This document shows, in pieces, positions 45,060 to 55,765 of a stretch of DNA of 64,000 nucleotides (its first letter is position 1; each line of letters begins with the position of its first letter). The notes under the pieces are model-generated. The model was given only the letters and a program-made list of their open reading frames with translations. It had not been told where the DNA came from and made no database searches. The translations under genes were made by a program, and so were the position numbers. The stretch is from Isoetes taiwanensis. Lineage: Eukaryota > Streptophyta > Lycopodiopsida > Isoetales > Isoetaceae. The DNA lies in NCBI GenBank assembly GCA_021234155.1, contig JAJEKV010000393.1, positions 1 through 64,000 on the forward strand, in the 5' to 3' direction.

Positions 45060-45770
45060 TGTTGTGTTTTCACTCCTAAATGGCCTTGACACCCAAAACT
45101 GCGTTTTTTAAGCTTTGAGTTGCCTTTTTTCATTTGCGAGTCGAGAAAGGCCTTCAACTTCTAGCACCTTTTTCGACTCGCGAGTCGAGAAACCTCCAAC
45201 CCTAAAACTGCGTTTTTCGCTTTGGTACGCCTTTCTGCCGACTCGCGAGTGAAAGGCCTCACCCTAAAACCCGCGTTTTTTGGCTTTTGGTGCCTTTCTG
45301 CGACTCGCGAGTAGAAGAATAACTCGTTTTTAAGCTTTGAGCTGCCTTTCACCATTTCGCGAGGTAGAAAACCTTCCCTAAAACTGTGTTTTTAGCTTTG
45401 GTTGCCTTTCTCGACTTCATGAGTCGAAAGGCCTTTCAACCCTAAAACGCGTTTTTTAAACTTTTGTACGCCTTTCATTTCGCGTGCCAAAAGGCCACGT
45501 TTTAGTTTTGGTACGCCTTTCTCGACTCCGACTCGAGTCGAAAGGCCTTCGACTCTAAAACCTGCGTTTTTGCTTTTTTCTCGCCTTTCGAAGTCGAGAA
45601 AGGCCTTCCCCCTAAAACCTGCGTTTTGGCTTTGAGCTTGCCTTTTCGACTCGGGTCGTCGAAAGGCCTTCGACCCTAAAACCCGCGGTTTTCGCTTTAG
45701 TCGAAAGGCCTTCGACTGTGTTTTTCCCTTCGAGCCGCCTTTCGCGAGTCGAGAAAGGCTTTCGGGCTTG
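45060..45770. repeat. Minisatellite of TCGACTCGCGAGTCGA palindromes, unit 1
   Basis: About eight tandem units of 75-95 bp. Each has CCTAAAAC(T/C)GCGTTTTT, then GCTTTGAGCTGCCTTTC, then a palindrome around TCGACTCGCGAGTCGA and GAAAGGCCTTC. The best palindrome, GCCTTTCTCGACTCG joined to its reverse complement, would form a 15-bp-stem hairpin with no loop. Copies vary mostly by small indels at CTG/CG. The same block is in unit 2 (57.97-58.72 kb). Confidence 0.85.
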
Positions 45771-45861
45771 TATTTTCCAAAAATGGCCCTAAGAACTGCG
45801 TGTTTTATTTTATTTTTTGCTGTAGCATCACTTGACTAACTTGATTTTGTCTTTTGCAAAT

Positions 45862-46010
45862 CCTTATCTCGACCGGATGGTACATGCTTGGGAGCAATGA
45901 AAAGACCAGTTCATTGAAGAAAGGTGCCGAGAAGAGGGTGGTGACATCAGTTGGACATACAAGCGCATTGACCCATGAAGGAACTCCTCATACAAATTTC
46001 TATCGTCCGT
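45862..46010 (+). pseudogene. Exon-like remnant after the minisatellite, unit 1
   Basis: Preceded by TTGATTTTGTCTTTTGCA (acceptor-like; AG is present only in unit 2) and followed by TATCGTCC/GTAAGTTGC (good donor). The shared frame in unit 2 reads PYLDQMVHAWEQ, then an in-frame TGA, KDQFIEERCREEGGDISWTY, and THEGTPHTNFYR. Unit 1 differs by small changes. No family is recognised. Confidence 0.35.
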
Positions 46011-46600
46011 AAGTTGCTCCGTGACTTGGAGAGAGCTCCACGCGCCGTTTGCACTAGCTGGTTCATGTGTGAAGAGGGTGTAATCATTGTGATAATACGA
46101 CCACTATGGTCTCTTCACCCACTGTAATATATATTGTAATGAGCCCATTTATAAATATAAGGTATCTCAAAACTAGTATTTTTTGGTGATTAAGTAAACA
46201 ATTTGCTTAATTTTTGTTGGAATTTGTGATCTCTTGTCTACCCACCTAAGAAAATAGAGCCAAAATGTTCAACTAAGAATCTTTTTCAACTAGAACTTTG
46301 GTTTCAATCTGTAATGAAATTCCTATGTTTGAGTTGCATTGTTCTTGTTCTCGACCCGCTATCCGAGAAAACTGGAAGAAAGCCTGGATGCACACTAACA
46401 GACAAAAATTCGAATTATGGACAGTTTTCGGGTCGGGGTGCTCCTTTTTGTGTAAAATAACAGGGTTCCGAAAAAAAGTGGGAATGGAATGAGACCCACT
46501 TTAATTAAATAGTGCTTGGTTGATGAAACTGCAGATGTGTTCAAATTTTGAAAGCGGATCACGACTTCTTGAGCGATATGGTAGGCTAATCATTTTACTC
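46011..46600. other. Non-coding stretch upstream of the (CT)n tracts, unit 1
   Basis: Contains TTCACCCACTGTAATATATA, GGGTTCCGAAAAAAAGTGGG and ATTAAATAGTGCTTGG words that recur in unit 2. No gene or structured RNA is recognised. Confidence 0.5.
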
Positions 46601-46603
46601 TTC

Positions 46604-46895
<292 letters not shown>

Positions 46896-47219
46896 GCGGG
46901 GATGAAACTTATATATCTTGAGTCGGGCTTTAGAGAGGAGGAGTCTGAGTGGTTGGGATTTGTGTCTAGCCAACAAGTTTAACTATTTCACATCCCGAGC
47001 AATGTAGCATTTCTTACGTTGTCATACATTAGTTTGTCAATTTTAATGGTTAAACACTATTTAATTAAAGTGGGTCAAATCTAAAATTTGGGACTCGACT
47101 GAAAAATGGGACTCATACTTACCGAATAGAATTTTTTCTTACTAAAACAACAATAACATTTACAAAGAACAATCCGAGAAAAGAAGAGGAGACAGTGGGA
47201 AAAAAATGGTAGGAAGGAA

Positions 47220-47365
47220 GGGGAGATGAAAGGGAGGGAGGGAGGGAGGGAGGGAGGCAAAGGAACGAGGGAGAGGGAGGAGGGAGGGAGAGGTAGGGAG
47301 GCGAGGGGGAGAGAGAGAGGGAGGGAGGGAGGGAGGGAGGAGGGAGAGAGAGAGAGAGAGGAAAG
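47220..47365. repeat. Second polypurine (GGGA)n/(GA)n tract, unit 1
   Basis: Runs of GGGAGGGAGGGAGG and GAGAGAGAGA on the plus strand just downstream (LINE sense) of the LINE stop codon. Equivalent at 60.99-61.13 kb. A purine-rich tail after a LINE 3' end is compatible with a degenerate LINE 3' tract. Confidence 0.85.
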
Positions 47366-47416
47366 AAAGTTTATTATGTCCATTGAGAGGCCTCAAAGGC
47401 CTATTAGACAATCAGT

Positions 47417-47518
47417 TTAAATATCTTCATAAAATAATAGACGAGTCTCCATATCCTCATCTAGCTCATCACTCTCACTCCAGTTATCTGAATCACCCTC
47501 ATCAATATCCTGTTGTGA
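47417..47518 (-). pseudogene. C-terminal tail of the LINE ORF, separated from its body by element B
   Basis: Reading away from element B the minus strand gives ESQQDIDEGDSDNWS(E/K)SDEL and DEDMETRLLFYEDI, then TAA at 47,419-47,417. The body of the same ORF continues at 54,872 on the far side of element B. Unit 3 (61,532-61,188) has the uninterrupted version, which proves the split. Confidence 0.8.
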
Positions 47519-48005
47519 TTCTAAACCCGGGGTTCACCTTTGTTTCAATTACAAAACATGTGCGTGGGCGATGAAGGGGTTTTTGCCATTTTGAAGCACG
47601 TATACCTAAGGAGCGCCTTCACGTTTTGGCGCCCGTCTGTAGATATCCACGGGTTCGGCGATTCGATGCGGTGGGCCGGACTTACAAATACGTTAAGGGG
47701 CTTTGAAGCTTTGATCAAAACTGGAGGACGAACGTTTAAGGGTTCTTGCATTTTGAGTTATGTTTTGAAATTTTTTTCCCAAGATGCTTTTTGCCTCACA
47801 AAACCTGTTTTTATAGTTTCTTATCAACGGATTAGAAGTACTTTTTTCTGAAACACGAGAAGACATTCTTTGAGGATTCGCCGTCTGCATTTTAGTTTTG
47901 TTCTTTGAGATTCCCGTGCCTCCATTTCGGTCCTTTCTACAAGTTTTCGGGTCTGCATATTTCTGCTCTAATATTTGATGCTTCTTATTTGCAGGTTTGA
48001 CAAAA

Positions 48006-51000
48006 ATGGAGAAGACAGTAGTCATCAAGTTGAATGATGGGTGTGGAGTTGTGGTGACCTTGGCCTTGTCATCGTCTCCCACGAGTGCACTTATGCGGAT
48101 GTACGAAGCGAAATAAGACGGGACGGGTTGCTAGAGGATGACAAAGAATTTGCATTTCTTGGAGATAGGGAAGTGGCCTTCACACCAAGGCAGGAGCTAA
48201 GGTTTAAGGTTTCTCTTGGCGAGATTACAATCAAGGTGGTTGGGGAGCATGCACATAAAAAGGCAAAGGACTGCAGTTGAAAGCATTGCATCTCTAAATC
48301 ACCAATTTGTGATGATAGGCAAGCTGTCATAGCGAGGATCAGACCAATGAAGAGGTAAACGACGATGAACTCCATCTAGTTGAAAATGCTTCCTTTTTAG
48401 ATGATGTGCCGGATCGAAGTTCAGCAAAGGGCAAGTTGCTATCAAGTTAGCAACTAAATTTGATGTTGCCGGATGGCAACATGCCGTGAAAAAGTTGAGC
48501 AGGAAGTTGAAGCAAAAGAAATCGAAAAAGGACAGGTTTGAATTGTGCTCTTATGATGTCCATGGTAAAGCGGTATTTTCTATTTGGTGTATTGAATGTG
48601 AAAAGAAATATGGGAAAGGCGGAGATGATACCATGTGTAACTTTGAAGCGCCACCATCTAAATTCCAAGGGCCATCTTTGAGAATTATGGCGTAACCTCA
48701 AGGATGAAGAAAAGGGTCTGCGCGGGAGTGCGGATCGAGGAAACAGAGGATCAGCCTTGTAATGAAGAGGAAGAGTTGCATGTATCCAAAGAGAACCAAG
48801 CTCTAGTTGAAAGAAATCGTTTTCTGCTGCCATTGCAAAGTTTCAAGAGGAAACTAGAGTATTCGATGTTGTGTTTAAGCTTTTACGAGAATACCATTGG
48901 TGGATTTGTAAGTGTTGAAGACATTCGTATCATTTGTGTCATGTGTGAAAGGCTCCTTGAGCTGTTTCCCAAATCTGGAAGTCTCGTTGGCCATATGAAA
49001 GACCATATTCTCTCAAAGAGGCACGTGCATGCCGTCATGAATATTGAGAAGGATTCAGATGAGCAAAGAACAAGAGGTGGGCGGCCCAAGAAATCTGCTG
49101 AACCAGACCCGAATCAAGGGAGTTTGCTTAAGTTTTTTGCAAAGGGTGCGCTACATTTTATTTGCTACAAGTGTTCATATTTTACCTTGTCTTTCTTACT
49201 GATTTTTACTTTGCTCCTTTACCTTCTATACCTTGTTTTTCTCACTGATTTTTACTTTGCCTTGTTTTGCAGCTACCCCTCCATCTACGAGCAGCCAAGC
49301 ATCGTCAAGTAATAGTTCACGTGAGTATACAAAACTGCCTTGTAAGCCTTTTAACATTTATTGTATTGTAAGTTTGTAGATTATTTAGACTTCGTTGTCT
49401 TTCCCCAACAGAAACAGCTTTGGCTTTACTATGTTGGGGCTTTTGGCAAAACAAATATAAGTATGGTGGGAAGTATGGAGATAAAGCCAAGGATTTAAGA
49501 CCCTTTCTGCATGAGCTGAAAATGGGAACAAAATGGTATTGTGAACCTACATTGCAGCATACATTAGTGGTTGGGCAGAATGTAATCCATGTTAGTGGCA
49601 CGTTTAGGCATACGAAGTGCAAGAGGATTAGCCTTAGTGGTGAACCCTTTGTTAATTATCAATGTTCACTTTGTGCTGCTATTCCGAAGGAAAAAGATTT
49701 TTACATGAGGGTGCATAGGCAAACTGATGATAAGGTAGCAAGGGGACTTAGAACTACTAAATTACGTATTAGATCAGATTATCTGAATAGCATAGAGGTT
49801 AAAAAAATGGCTAGGTCTGCTGGGTCTGAGATAAGGAAGTTGAAAGCAGAGTTAATGTTTTCCCGAATGAGAGTTGTGGCATTGTCAATGAAGGAAAGGT
49901 CACTTAGAGGAAGTTTGGAGGAGTCCATGAACAGAAAGGATGTGAACAGATTTTGCCAAGACATAGTGGAGGCACATCGGCAAGGAAAATTTAGTGGTAG
50001 GCCAGCTTTGTGGGATTTTTTAAGGGACATAGCTCAAAACATAATCAGACCTGGCCATAGAAGAAGATATAGAGAAACCACAAAAGCATTGTTTGAAACA
50101 ATAAAGATTTGGGGAGGGAGAAGAATGCACAATTTTCTTTCTCTAAACTTTGCAGGCCCAAGTATGTCCACCACGATGCGCTCTACACGAGAAAGCTTCT
50201 TTTACAAAGTCGGTATCAGGGAAGACACATTCAAGCATCTTGCTCAAACCTATTCTCGACACATGGAACGCCAGCAGCTTGATTTGGGTGGAATTCCAGC
50301 AATTGTGGCCGAGGATGAGACCGTGGTGAAGAGGGCTGTTCGTTGGATTCCTAGAGATGATTGTTTACTAGGCTTTTGTGGAAAGAAGGAAGGACATGTG
50401 CGCAATGGCACCTTTGAGGTGATTGTTGGCTGCAATGAAGAGGGCTACAATGTCATTACGAAGGCCTTCGAGGAGAATGTGATTTCTCACTATGCAAGAG
50501 TTCTTATTGTAAACCCATTGCACAAGAAGTTTGCCCAAGCTTGTCCTTGCTATTATTCTTACGTGTAATAGATTCGATCACCTTGAAGTAAGATGTCGAG
50601 TGGAACCGAATCCGGGAGTTGTGGAATGCACACTTGAGAATGGTAGTTGGCCCTCTAATCTACCATTACGGCTCGGATGGAGATTCAAGACGAAGAGCAT
50701 GCATGTTTGAGGACTACACATCAAAGGGCTCTAGGGACTCTACATTTGAAGTGCCATGGATTGGTTGGCCTTTAAGTGCCTCAATTAATGATGATGTTTA
50801 TGGCTGCATGATCAAGATTTCGTGCACAATGGCAAGAAGCTTGTCAATCCGTTGGACGCTGCATCTAGAAGATTGTACTTAGGGAACGAGCTAGTCACTC
50901 TTAATGACATACACCATGTCTTTGAGTTGTGCCAAGGGAGGCATGGGCTGGAACTTGGAGATGTGAAGCGGCGGGGATAGGCAAAGCGGAGGGCTGCCCA

Positions 51001-52767
51001 ACGCCTTGCCTCTAGAAAGGTTCAAGGGTGCTTGGATGACCCTCGAAATGGTACCTGCAGCCCACCATTTCGGAATTTGGGGACAAAAAGTTTATTTGGA
51101 AATTGTGGCGACCTATATTGACATCTTCTTGTCACCTACTATGGACTGAGAGCAAGGGTTAAGGCTGCTGCAACGTTTCCTTTTTTTTTAGGTGTGCAAG
51201 AATAGCTTTTGCTTCTTTTAGTTTGGATTGGTAGCGAAATTCGGGAATTTGCTAATGATTCAAGTTCTTGTTCATAACGGACTTTGGAGGCTATGGTTGA
51301 AGGACCAAAGCACGATTATTAGTTGAGTAAAAACTTCATTAGTCGGGGAAACTTTCATAGATGTGCAATTGTCATGTCATTTTGTTGTCTTTGCTCATTA
51401 AGTATTTCAGGGATAAATTTGGCCATTTAGAGTTGCCCTTACAGTGCACAGGATCGGACGTGTGCGAAAACTTCTTCTCCAAAGTGGGTGGCATGGTGCG
51501 TAATGAGAGGTCGTATGATGGGGCAGACTTGTTGGAGAGTGCCTCTGCTTTGAATCATATCTCGAATTTCAGCCGCCCACGACCCTCTTATTTCCGTGAC
51601 TCATGTCAAGCAAGAGCACATTTGGCAGGAGTTAGAAAAAAAGGTAGATACTGATGGTAAAGTGCTGAACTGTGACCTTTCAGATTTCAGTGGCGTGGAT
51701 ACGGACGAGAAGATTGTTGCTGCTTTAAAGGAAGGGCTTATTGCTGCACAAGAATTGTGCGAGAGTGTGATTATTACATGCAGACCGATCCATGGTTTAA
51801 TGAACCATGGAAATTTGAGGATTGCTTTAAAAGTAATTTCTCGCTAGACTTGAGTTCTAACATTGTAGGAGATGAGACCGATGTTGTGGAAGAGAGCACG
51901 GAGCCTCAAGGTGAAGAAGTAGTAAGTGAGGCTGATGTGGCCAGATCTGAATTACGTCATGTATTTGATGAAATGTTGGACGAATGTGAAAGGAAAAAGC
52001 CCTCTCATGTATCTTGGCATGTTGAGATGGAAGGGAAGAGAATCTTTAAGTCAACCATTGTGAGTCATTTAAATGGAAACCCGTGGCTTTCGAAGGATAG
52101 GTTGACTAGAGTTAGGACTTTGGTATATTCCATTGAAGATAATAATGTTAGTGCACAGACTCTACTAGGCATTGGAACAGACTGTGCGGTCTACTTTGAA
52201 GAACCTGTGGAAGAAACGGTGGTACCACAGACTAGACATGCTACAGCCAAAAAGAAGCAGAAATCTGTGTCAATTCAAAAGGTTTGGTACCTTGGAAGGG
52301 TATTGAGCATGAGGAGGAAGTCTGGCAGTGCGTGGAGAGAGAGTAGAGAGCCCGTGGACTTGGTTAAACGCCCTTCCTTTGAAGTTCAGCTAAATCTAGC
52401 ATATTACAGAAAACACGTTGGCAAGGATGCCAAGTCCATATGGTTTACATACGATCTGACCGATAATAGACTCATAGACCTTGAGTCTATCATATCCCTT
52501 GCATGTTTAAAATATGACCCTGCCAAAAACATTTACCATCTGCATGATAATGATAGGGTACGGTGAATAAGTTTTAATGCGTGAGCAAAATAATGGTAGG
52601 ATTGTCTTTGTCATTAGGGCCACTAAATGGTTATAGTCCGCTACTAACTATTATTTCTTTTTGTTTTGTAGGGGACAAGGGAAAGCAAAAGCTTTAGGGA
52701 ATCGGCGGTCGAGGCGGATATTTGTTCCCATCAGTAGTGTATTATCAAACAACATGCAGCTGTTTAA
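48006..52767 (+). CDS. Transposase-like zinc-finger gene of element B, multi-exon
   Basis: The ATG at 48,006 (MEKTVVIKLNDGCGV) lies just after an intron acceptor, TTATTTGCAG. Regions in order: GLLEDDKEFAFLGDREVAFT; a Cys-containing segment FSIWCIECEKKYGKG (about 48.58 kb); ICVMCERLLELFPKSGSLVG then HMKDHILSKRH (C2H2/BED-like, about 48.93-49.03 kb); and GGRPKKSAEPDPNQGSLLKF. A small exon follows at 49,273-49,320, with introns bounded by TTTTGCAG and GTGAGT...CCAACAG. Then comes the 49.4-50.6 kb core, EVPWIGWPLSASINDDVYG, and TGSDVCENFFSKVGGM at 51,448-51,495. An acidic C-terminal region follows (SNIVGDETDVVEESTEPQGE), and the proposed stop TAA is at 52,767. Several frameshifts remain. I infer an RNase-H-like DDE/D transposase, but the third acid is not assigned. 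Confidence 0.6.
49412..50568 (+). CDS. Core of the element B transposase, longest intact frame (~385 codons)
   Basis: This is the longest believable frame in the window. It opens after the CCAACAG acceptor with TALALLCWGFWQNKYKYGG, then a finger-like HTKCKRISLSGEPFVNYQC SLC segment, charged helices (MARSAGSEIRKLKAELMFSR) and SRHMERQQLDLGGIPAIVAE. AEDETVV follows at 50,308-50,328, then RWIPRDDCLLGFCGKKEGHV and a beta-rich stretch. An acidic DE pair about 15 residues before a xxDxxxGFxG turn resembles the first catalytic motif of P-element/THAP9-like transposases. That is my inference from pattern, not a database match. Confidence 0.7.
50619..52566 (+). pseudogene. C-terminal half of the element B transposase, frame-broken
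   Basis: Pieces: LWNAHLRMVVGPLIYHYGSD (50.62 kb) to WPLSASINDDVYG; a shifted stretch to 51.2 kb; FRDKFGHLELPLQCTGSDVC and ENFFSKVGGMVRNERSYDGA (51.40-51.51 kb); DTDGKVLNCDLSDFSGVDTD (about 51.65 kb). A 269-codon frame at 51,757-52,566 holds KKPSHVSWHVEMEGKRIFKS, TLVYSIEDNNVSAQTLLGIG and KHVGKDAKSIWFTYDLTDNR. The ENFF-containing block recalls the conserved E/N-F-F region near the last catalytic acid in P-like transposases. Element A preserves some of these pieces in better frame. Confidence 0.55.
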
Positions 52768-53762
52768 TTATGGAAGCAGATACTCCTTATGGCAGCATGG
52801 TAAGACTACATTTTGCCATTTATATTTTAGCCTTAAGAGAAGAAGTATCAGCCTTCAAAAAAACCAAGAACTCGGCTTGGTTTACTTTATGAGATGCCAG
52901 CTACATGATGAACTGAAGGTTTGAAAGGAGAAGACAATGGGAAAGATACTTGGGGAATAATTTCATGTCCTATCCGGCAAACAACTTAGTTTTAAGATAG
53001 TATTACGGTTTGAAGTTGCATAACTCAGATGCCTAAAACTTAATGCCTGATTTTGATACATAAAGGCTGGCCTGGGAATGCAATAACAATCTGTTTGCTT
53101 AAACATTATGTTCAAAACACTTTAGGGGTTTTACTTGTGATTGTGACGATTGTGATCCTACTTAAGGGTTTTACTTGTGATTGTTTAAGGCAGAAACAAT
53201 GGTTACTGATATGCTTTATAGAGTTTATGGTCTTGCTGAAAAATGGATGCATGCACTTGTATCTTTCCTTCTGAAAAGCAAACAGAGGTATGCAATTATT
53301 TTTAGCAAAGCATGAACATTATTACATGGACATTTTAACATCTAAACACTGATTTAAGCATGAACATTTCAGGGTTATAAACATTTAAACACAGGTCGTA
53401 AATAAGGCACTGTATTGATCTGATGTATCAAATGAATAACCCTACCTACAGATCTTTAATTTCCTGTCAAGTAATAGAAAAAAGAGATTTCATATGATAA
53501 CTGCGCCATTTTTCCTACAGACTATACTTCCAAACTACCTAACCTAACCTGAATATATGTTGCACTACGAAATCAAGAGACAAAATTTCAGAAAACATAT
53601 CATATCATATTATGTATTCACATGGGATTCACATAAAAAGGAACCAGTTTACATATCATGCACAAAAAAAAAGATCTGGCCCAAAAGTTTACATCAGACT
53701 TGTTCACAACATAAGTTAAGGAGCCCGGGTGATTTCATATACATAGCCGTGAAAGCAAAAAC

Positions 53763-54100
53763 CTAGGATACTAAGAAGGGGAACAAGCCACTACAGCGCT
53801 GCGGGGAGGAGGCATCCTCGGCTCCACGAAGCAGTTCATTGTCTTCAGCAAAAATCTTCATCTCCAACGGTCGTTCTTCATTGACATGCACCCGATCAAC
53901 CTTTCGCAAAACCTTTTTGAAAAGGTAAGCTCCTATTTCTTGCAAGCGAGACACCTCTTCCACGGCTAAAGCGAGCCACAATTTTCATTGTGGTGCGTAA
54001 CCACAGAATGCTGAGTAAAAAAACGGATTGAACCCGGATCAGATCCGGATCCGACAGATTCATCCAGGCGGCGTTTGGCAGTGGTCTTGGTCCGGGCCAT
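53763..54100 (-). pseudogene. Small accessory gene of element B (histone-H3-tail-like N-terminus)
   Basis: The ATG at 54,100 reads MARTKTTAKRRLDES, a Gly/Ser-rich linker (VGSGSDPGS), then IRFFTQHSVVTHHNENCGS. One base is missing relative to element A (TTT versus TTTT). The following frame gives EEVSRLQEIGAYLFKKVLRK, VDRVHVNEERPLEMKIF and AEDNELLRGAEDASSPQR, ending at TAG (53,763). The first eleven residues resemble the histone H3 tail (MARTKQTARKS), but the rest has no clear histone fold. Element A reads MALTKTIAKRF, so the key arginine rests on CGG versus CTG and is uncertain. A TATA-like box lies 83 bp upstream. DNA-binding or chromatin interaction is only a hypothesis. Confidence 0.5.
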
Positions 54101-54182
54101 TCCGACAAATTGAAAGAGGTAGAAGGCGAAGGAGATGGAAGGCGAACGAATGAGATGGAAGTCGAAGGAGATGGAGGTCGGA

Positions 54183-54190
54183 TTATATAG
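54183..54190 (-). promoter_or_regulatory. Probable TATA box of the element B accessory gene
   Basis: CTATATAA on the minus strand, 83 bp upstream of the accessory ATG and conserved in position in element A. It is followed by a pyrimidine-rich leader with repeated CTTCCATCTC-like words. Confidence 0.5.
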
Positions 54191-54289
54191 TTGCATGCCG
54201 AGCCCGCCAAAACCTTAATGATAAACCTTAATGAAAAATCCTATTGCCATAATGTGAAATCTGAAAAGGCGTGCCACCCAATAATAAAC

Positions 54290-54480
54290 CCTAATACCCT
54301 ATTCTATTAACACAATAATGGGACAATAATTCAATCTATTAACCCAATAACTATTAACTATTAACACTATTAGCCTAACTATTAACACTATTAGCCTACT
54401 ATTAGCCTAACCCTATTAACACAATAATAGAATCCATTAACCCTAACTATTAACCCAATAAAAAAATCTATTAACCCCCA
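54290..54480. repeat. CTATTAAC-rich simple repeats in element B
   Basis: Inverse counterpart of 31.56-31.75 kb: irregular CTATTAACAC, AGCCTAACTATTAAC and CCCAATAA units near this end of the element. Confidence 0.65.
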
Positions 54481-54871
54481 TTTGGTTGGTGTTCCCTGCT
54501 TTTCTTTTTTTCAGTGACCACCTGTTTGACCACCATTGAACTAAGAGGGACCATTGAACCATTGAACCCTAAACCTTCATGGAGCTCTACAGTCCTCTAG
54601 TCCTGTGCAAAATTAGGAGGTCGAATGTAAATATAAGGTAGAGGGTAGGCTACATTAGTGATATCCTGGCGTGAAAATAAGGTTAAGGGTAGGGTCAATG
54701 GGGAGTGGACTAGGCGTAAAAGTATGGAATCAGGTATTATTTTTCACAAACACCGTGATCAGTATACATAGGGGTTTCTATGGGGAGAGTCAGATCTGGA
54801 GGGGTTTCTCCCCCCGACTCGAACGCACATGCCATATCCCTTTACATAGAGGTGAACCCAGGGTTCTAAAC

Positions 54872-55710
54872 ATGTATCTCTATGTATAAAAGTTCAATCA
54901 AATAACTCCCCAGCATATCACTATCATATGTGAAGAGAGTCGGAAGATCTACATGGTCTATTCCATATTTAACCCTTAATGTATCATATGCCACACATCG
55001 AAGTAATGTATGGTCCTCGTCTTCAACCTGATTTGTGTTATAAACCTTACAATACCTTTGATCTCTCGGTATGATATGTCCCCATCTACCTGTTTCCACC
55101 CCCAAATGATGTGAGCTAAGACGTATCCTGCTAATAGTATGTCTCTTCTGCATTGATATATTTGCCTGTAAATGTATTGCTGCCCCCAAGTCCGGGTTTA
55201 TATTTATGTAAAATCATCTTAGTCTTAGGTCAAGATCCATAGCTTTCTCGCGGTATCCAGGCTAGACAACCATTGCCTTAGATCCAAATTGACTGAGAGC
55301 ATTTCATCCAGCTCAATACCCCATCTAGCAAGCCATTTTGCAGTATCATGCCATATCCCCTTCTCTTTACTGGATATCAGGGCCCTATGTGCAAGCCGAG
55401 ACTCATCTTGGGCTAACACCTTCTTGAAGTAGGTAACACACCTCAAAATTGCTTCTCCTTCAAGTGGCATGAGGCCACTTTCTTTCTACTAACATCATTG
55501 GGTATGGTGTTTGGGTCTTGACTTCTAGCTCTCGCCTTAAAACTTCTTCAAGACTTGTTCCATATCATCCCATAGACCGGAAGACCGGCCCCAAACTTCA
55601 AGACCCATACAAGAGCACACTCTCGCACTGTGGATTGATACAATTTCACCTTAAGAGTCCAAGACCATAAATGTATTCTTCGACACATGCTCAGTAATGC
55701 ATATAGTGCT
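54872..55710 (-). pseudogene. LINE reverse-transcriptase polyprotein, C-terminal part, unit 2
   Basis: The 5' limit is the polypurine tract near 55.72 kb. Motifs: LYQSTVRECALVWVLKFGAG (broken), LEGEAILRCVTYFKKVLAQD, KEKGIWHDTAKWLARWGIEL, then RHTISRIRLSSHHLGVETGR and WGHIIPRDQRYCKVYNTNQV with EDEDHTLLRC. The last is a zf-RVT-type knuckle (CX2CX9HX4C) whose second Cys reads Tyr here and in unit 1, but Cys in unit 3. Element B cuts the frame after LIELLYIEIHV. RT and endonuclease domains are absent. Confidence 0.8.
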
Positions 55711-55719
55711 CTTTCCCCG

Positions 55720-55765
55720 AGAGAGAGAAGGGAGAGGGAGGGAGGGAGGGAGGGAAGGAGAAGAT
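55720..55765. repeat. Polypurine tract, unit 2 (short allele)
   Basis: GAGAGAGAAGGGAGAGGG followed by GGGA repeats. About a third of the length of the tract in units 1 and 3, with the internal GGCAAAAGTGGAGGG segment missing. Confidence 0.85.

Larger units (their letters stand above)
47527..54863 (+). mobile_element. Unclassified TIR DNA transposon, element B (7.3 kb), inserted in a LINE
   Basis: TTCTAAAC lies directly outside both ends (47,519-47,526 and 54,864-54,871). At 61,290-61,297 the uninterrupted target CTGTTGTGATTCTAAACATG is present, so both ends and an 8-bp target duplication are exact. Termini: left CCGGGGTTCACCTTTG; right, reversed, CCCTGGGTTCACCTCTATG, with CATGTGCG about 25 bp further in on both sides. 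The element is the inverse-oriented sister of element A. It carries a plus-strand transposase gene (48.0-52.8 kb) and a minus-strand accessory gene (54.1-53.76 kb) that converge. The interval 52,768-53,762 holds no supported gene. Confidence 0.92.
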
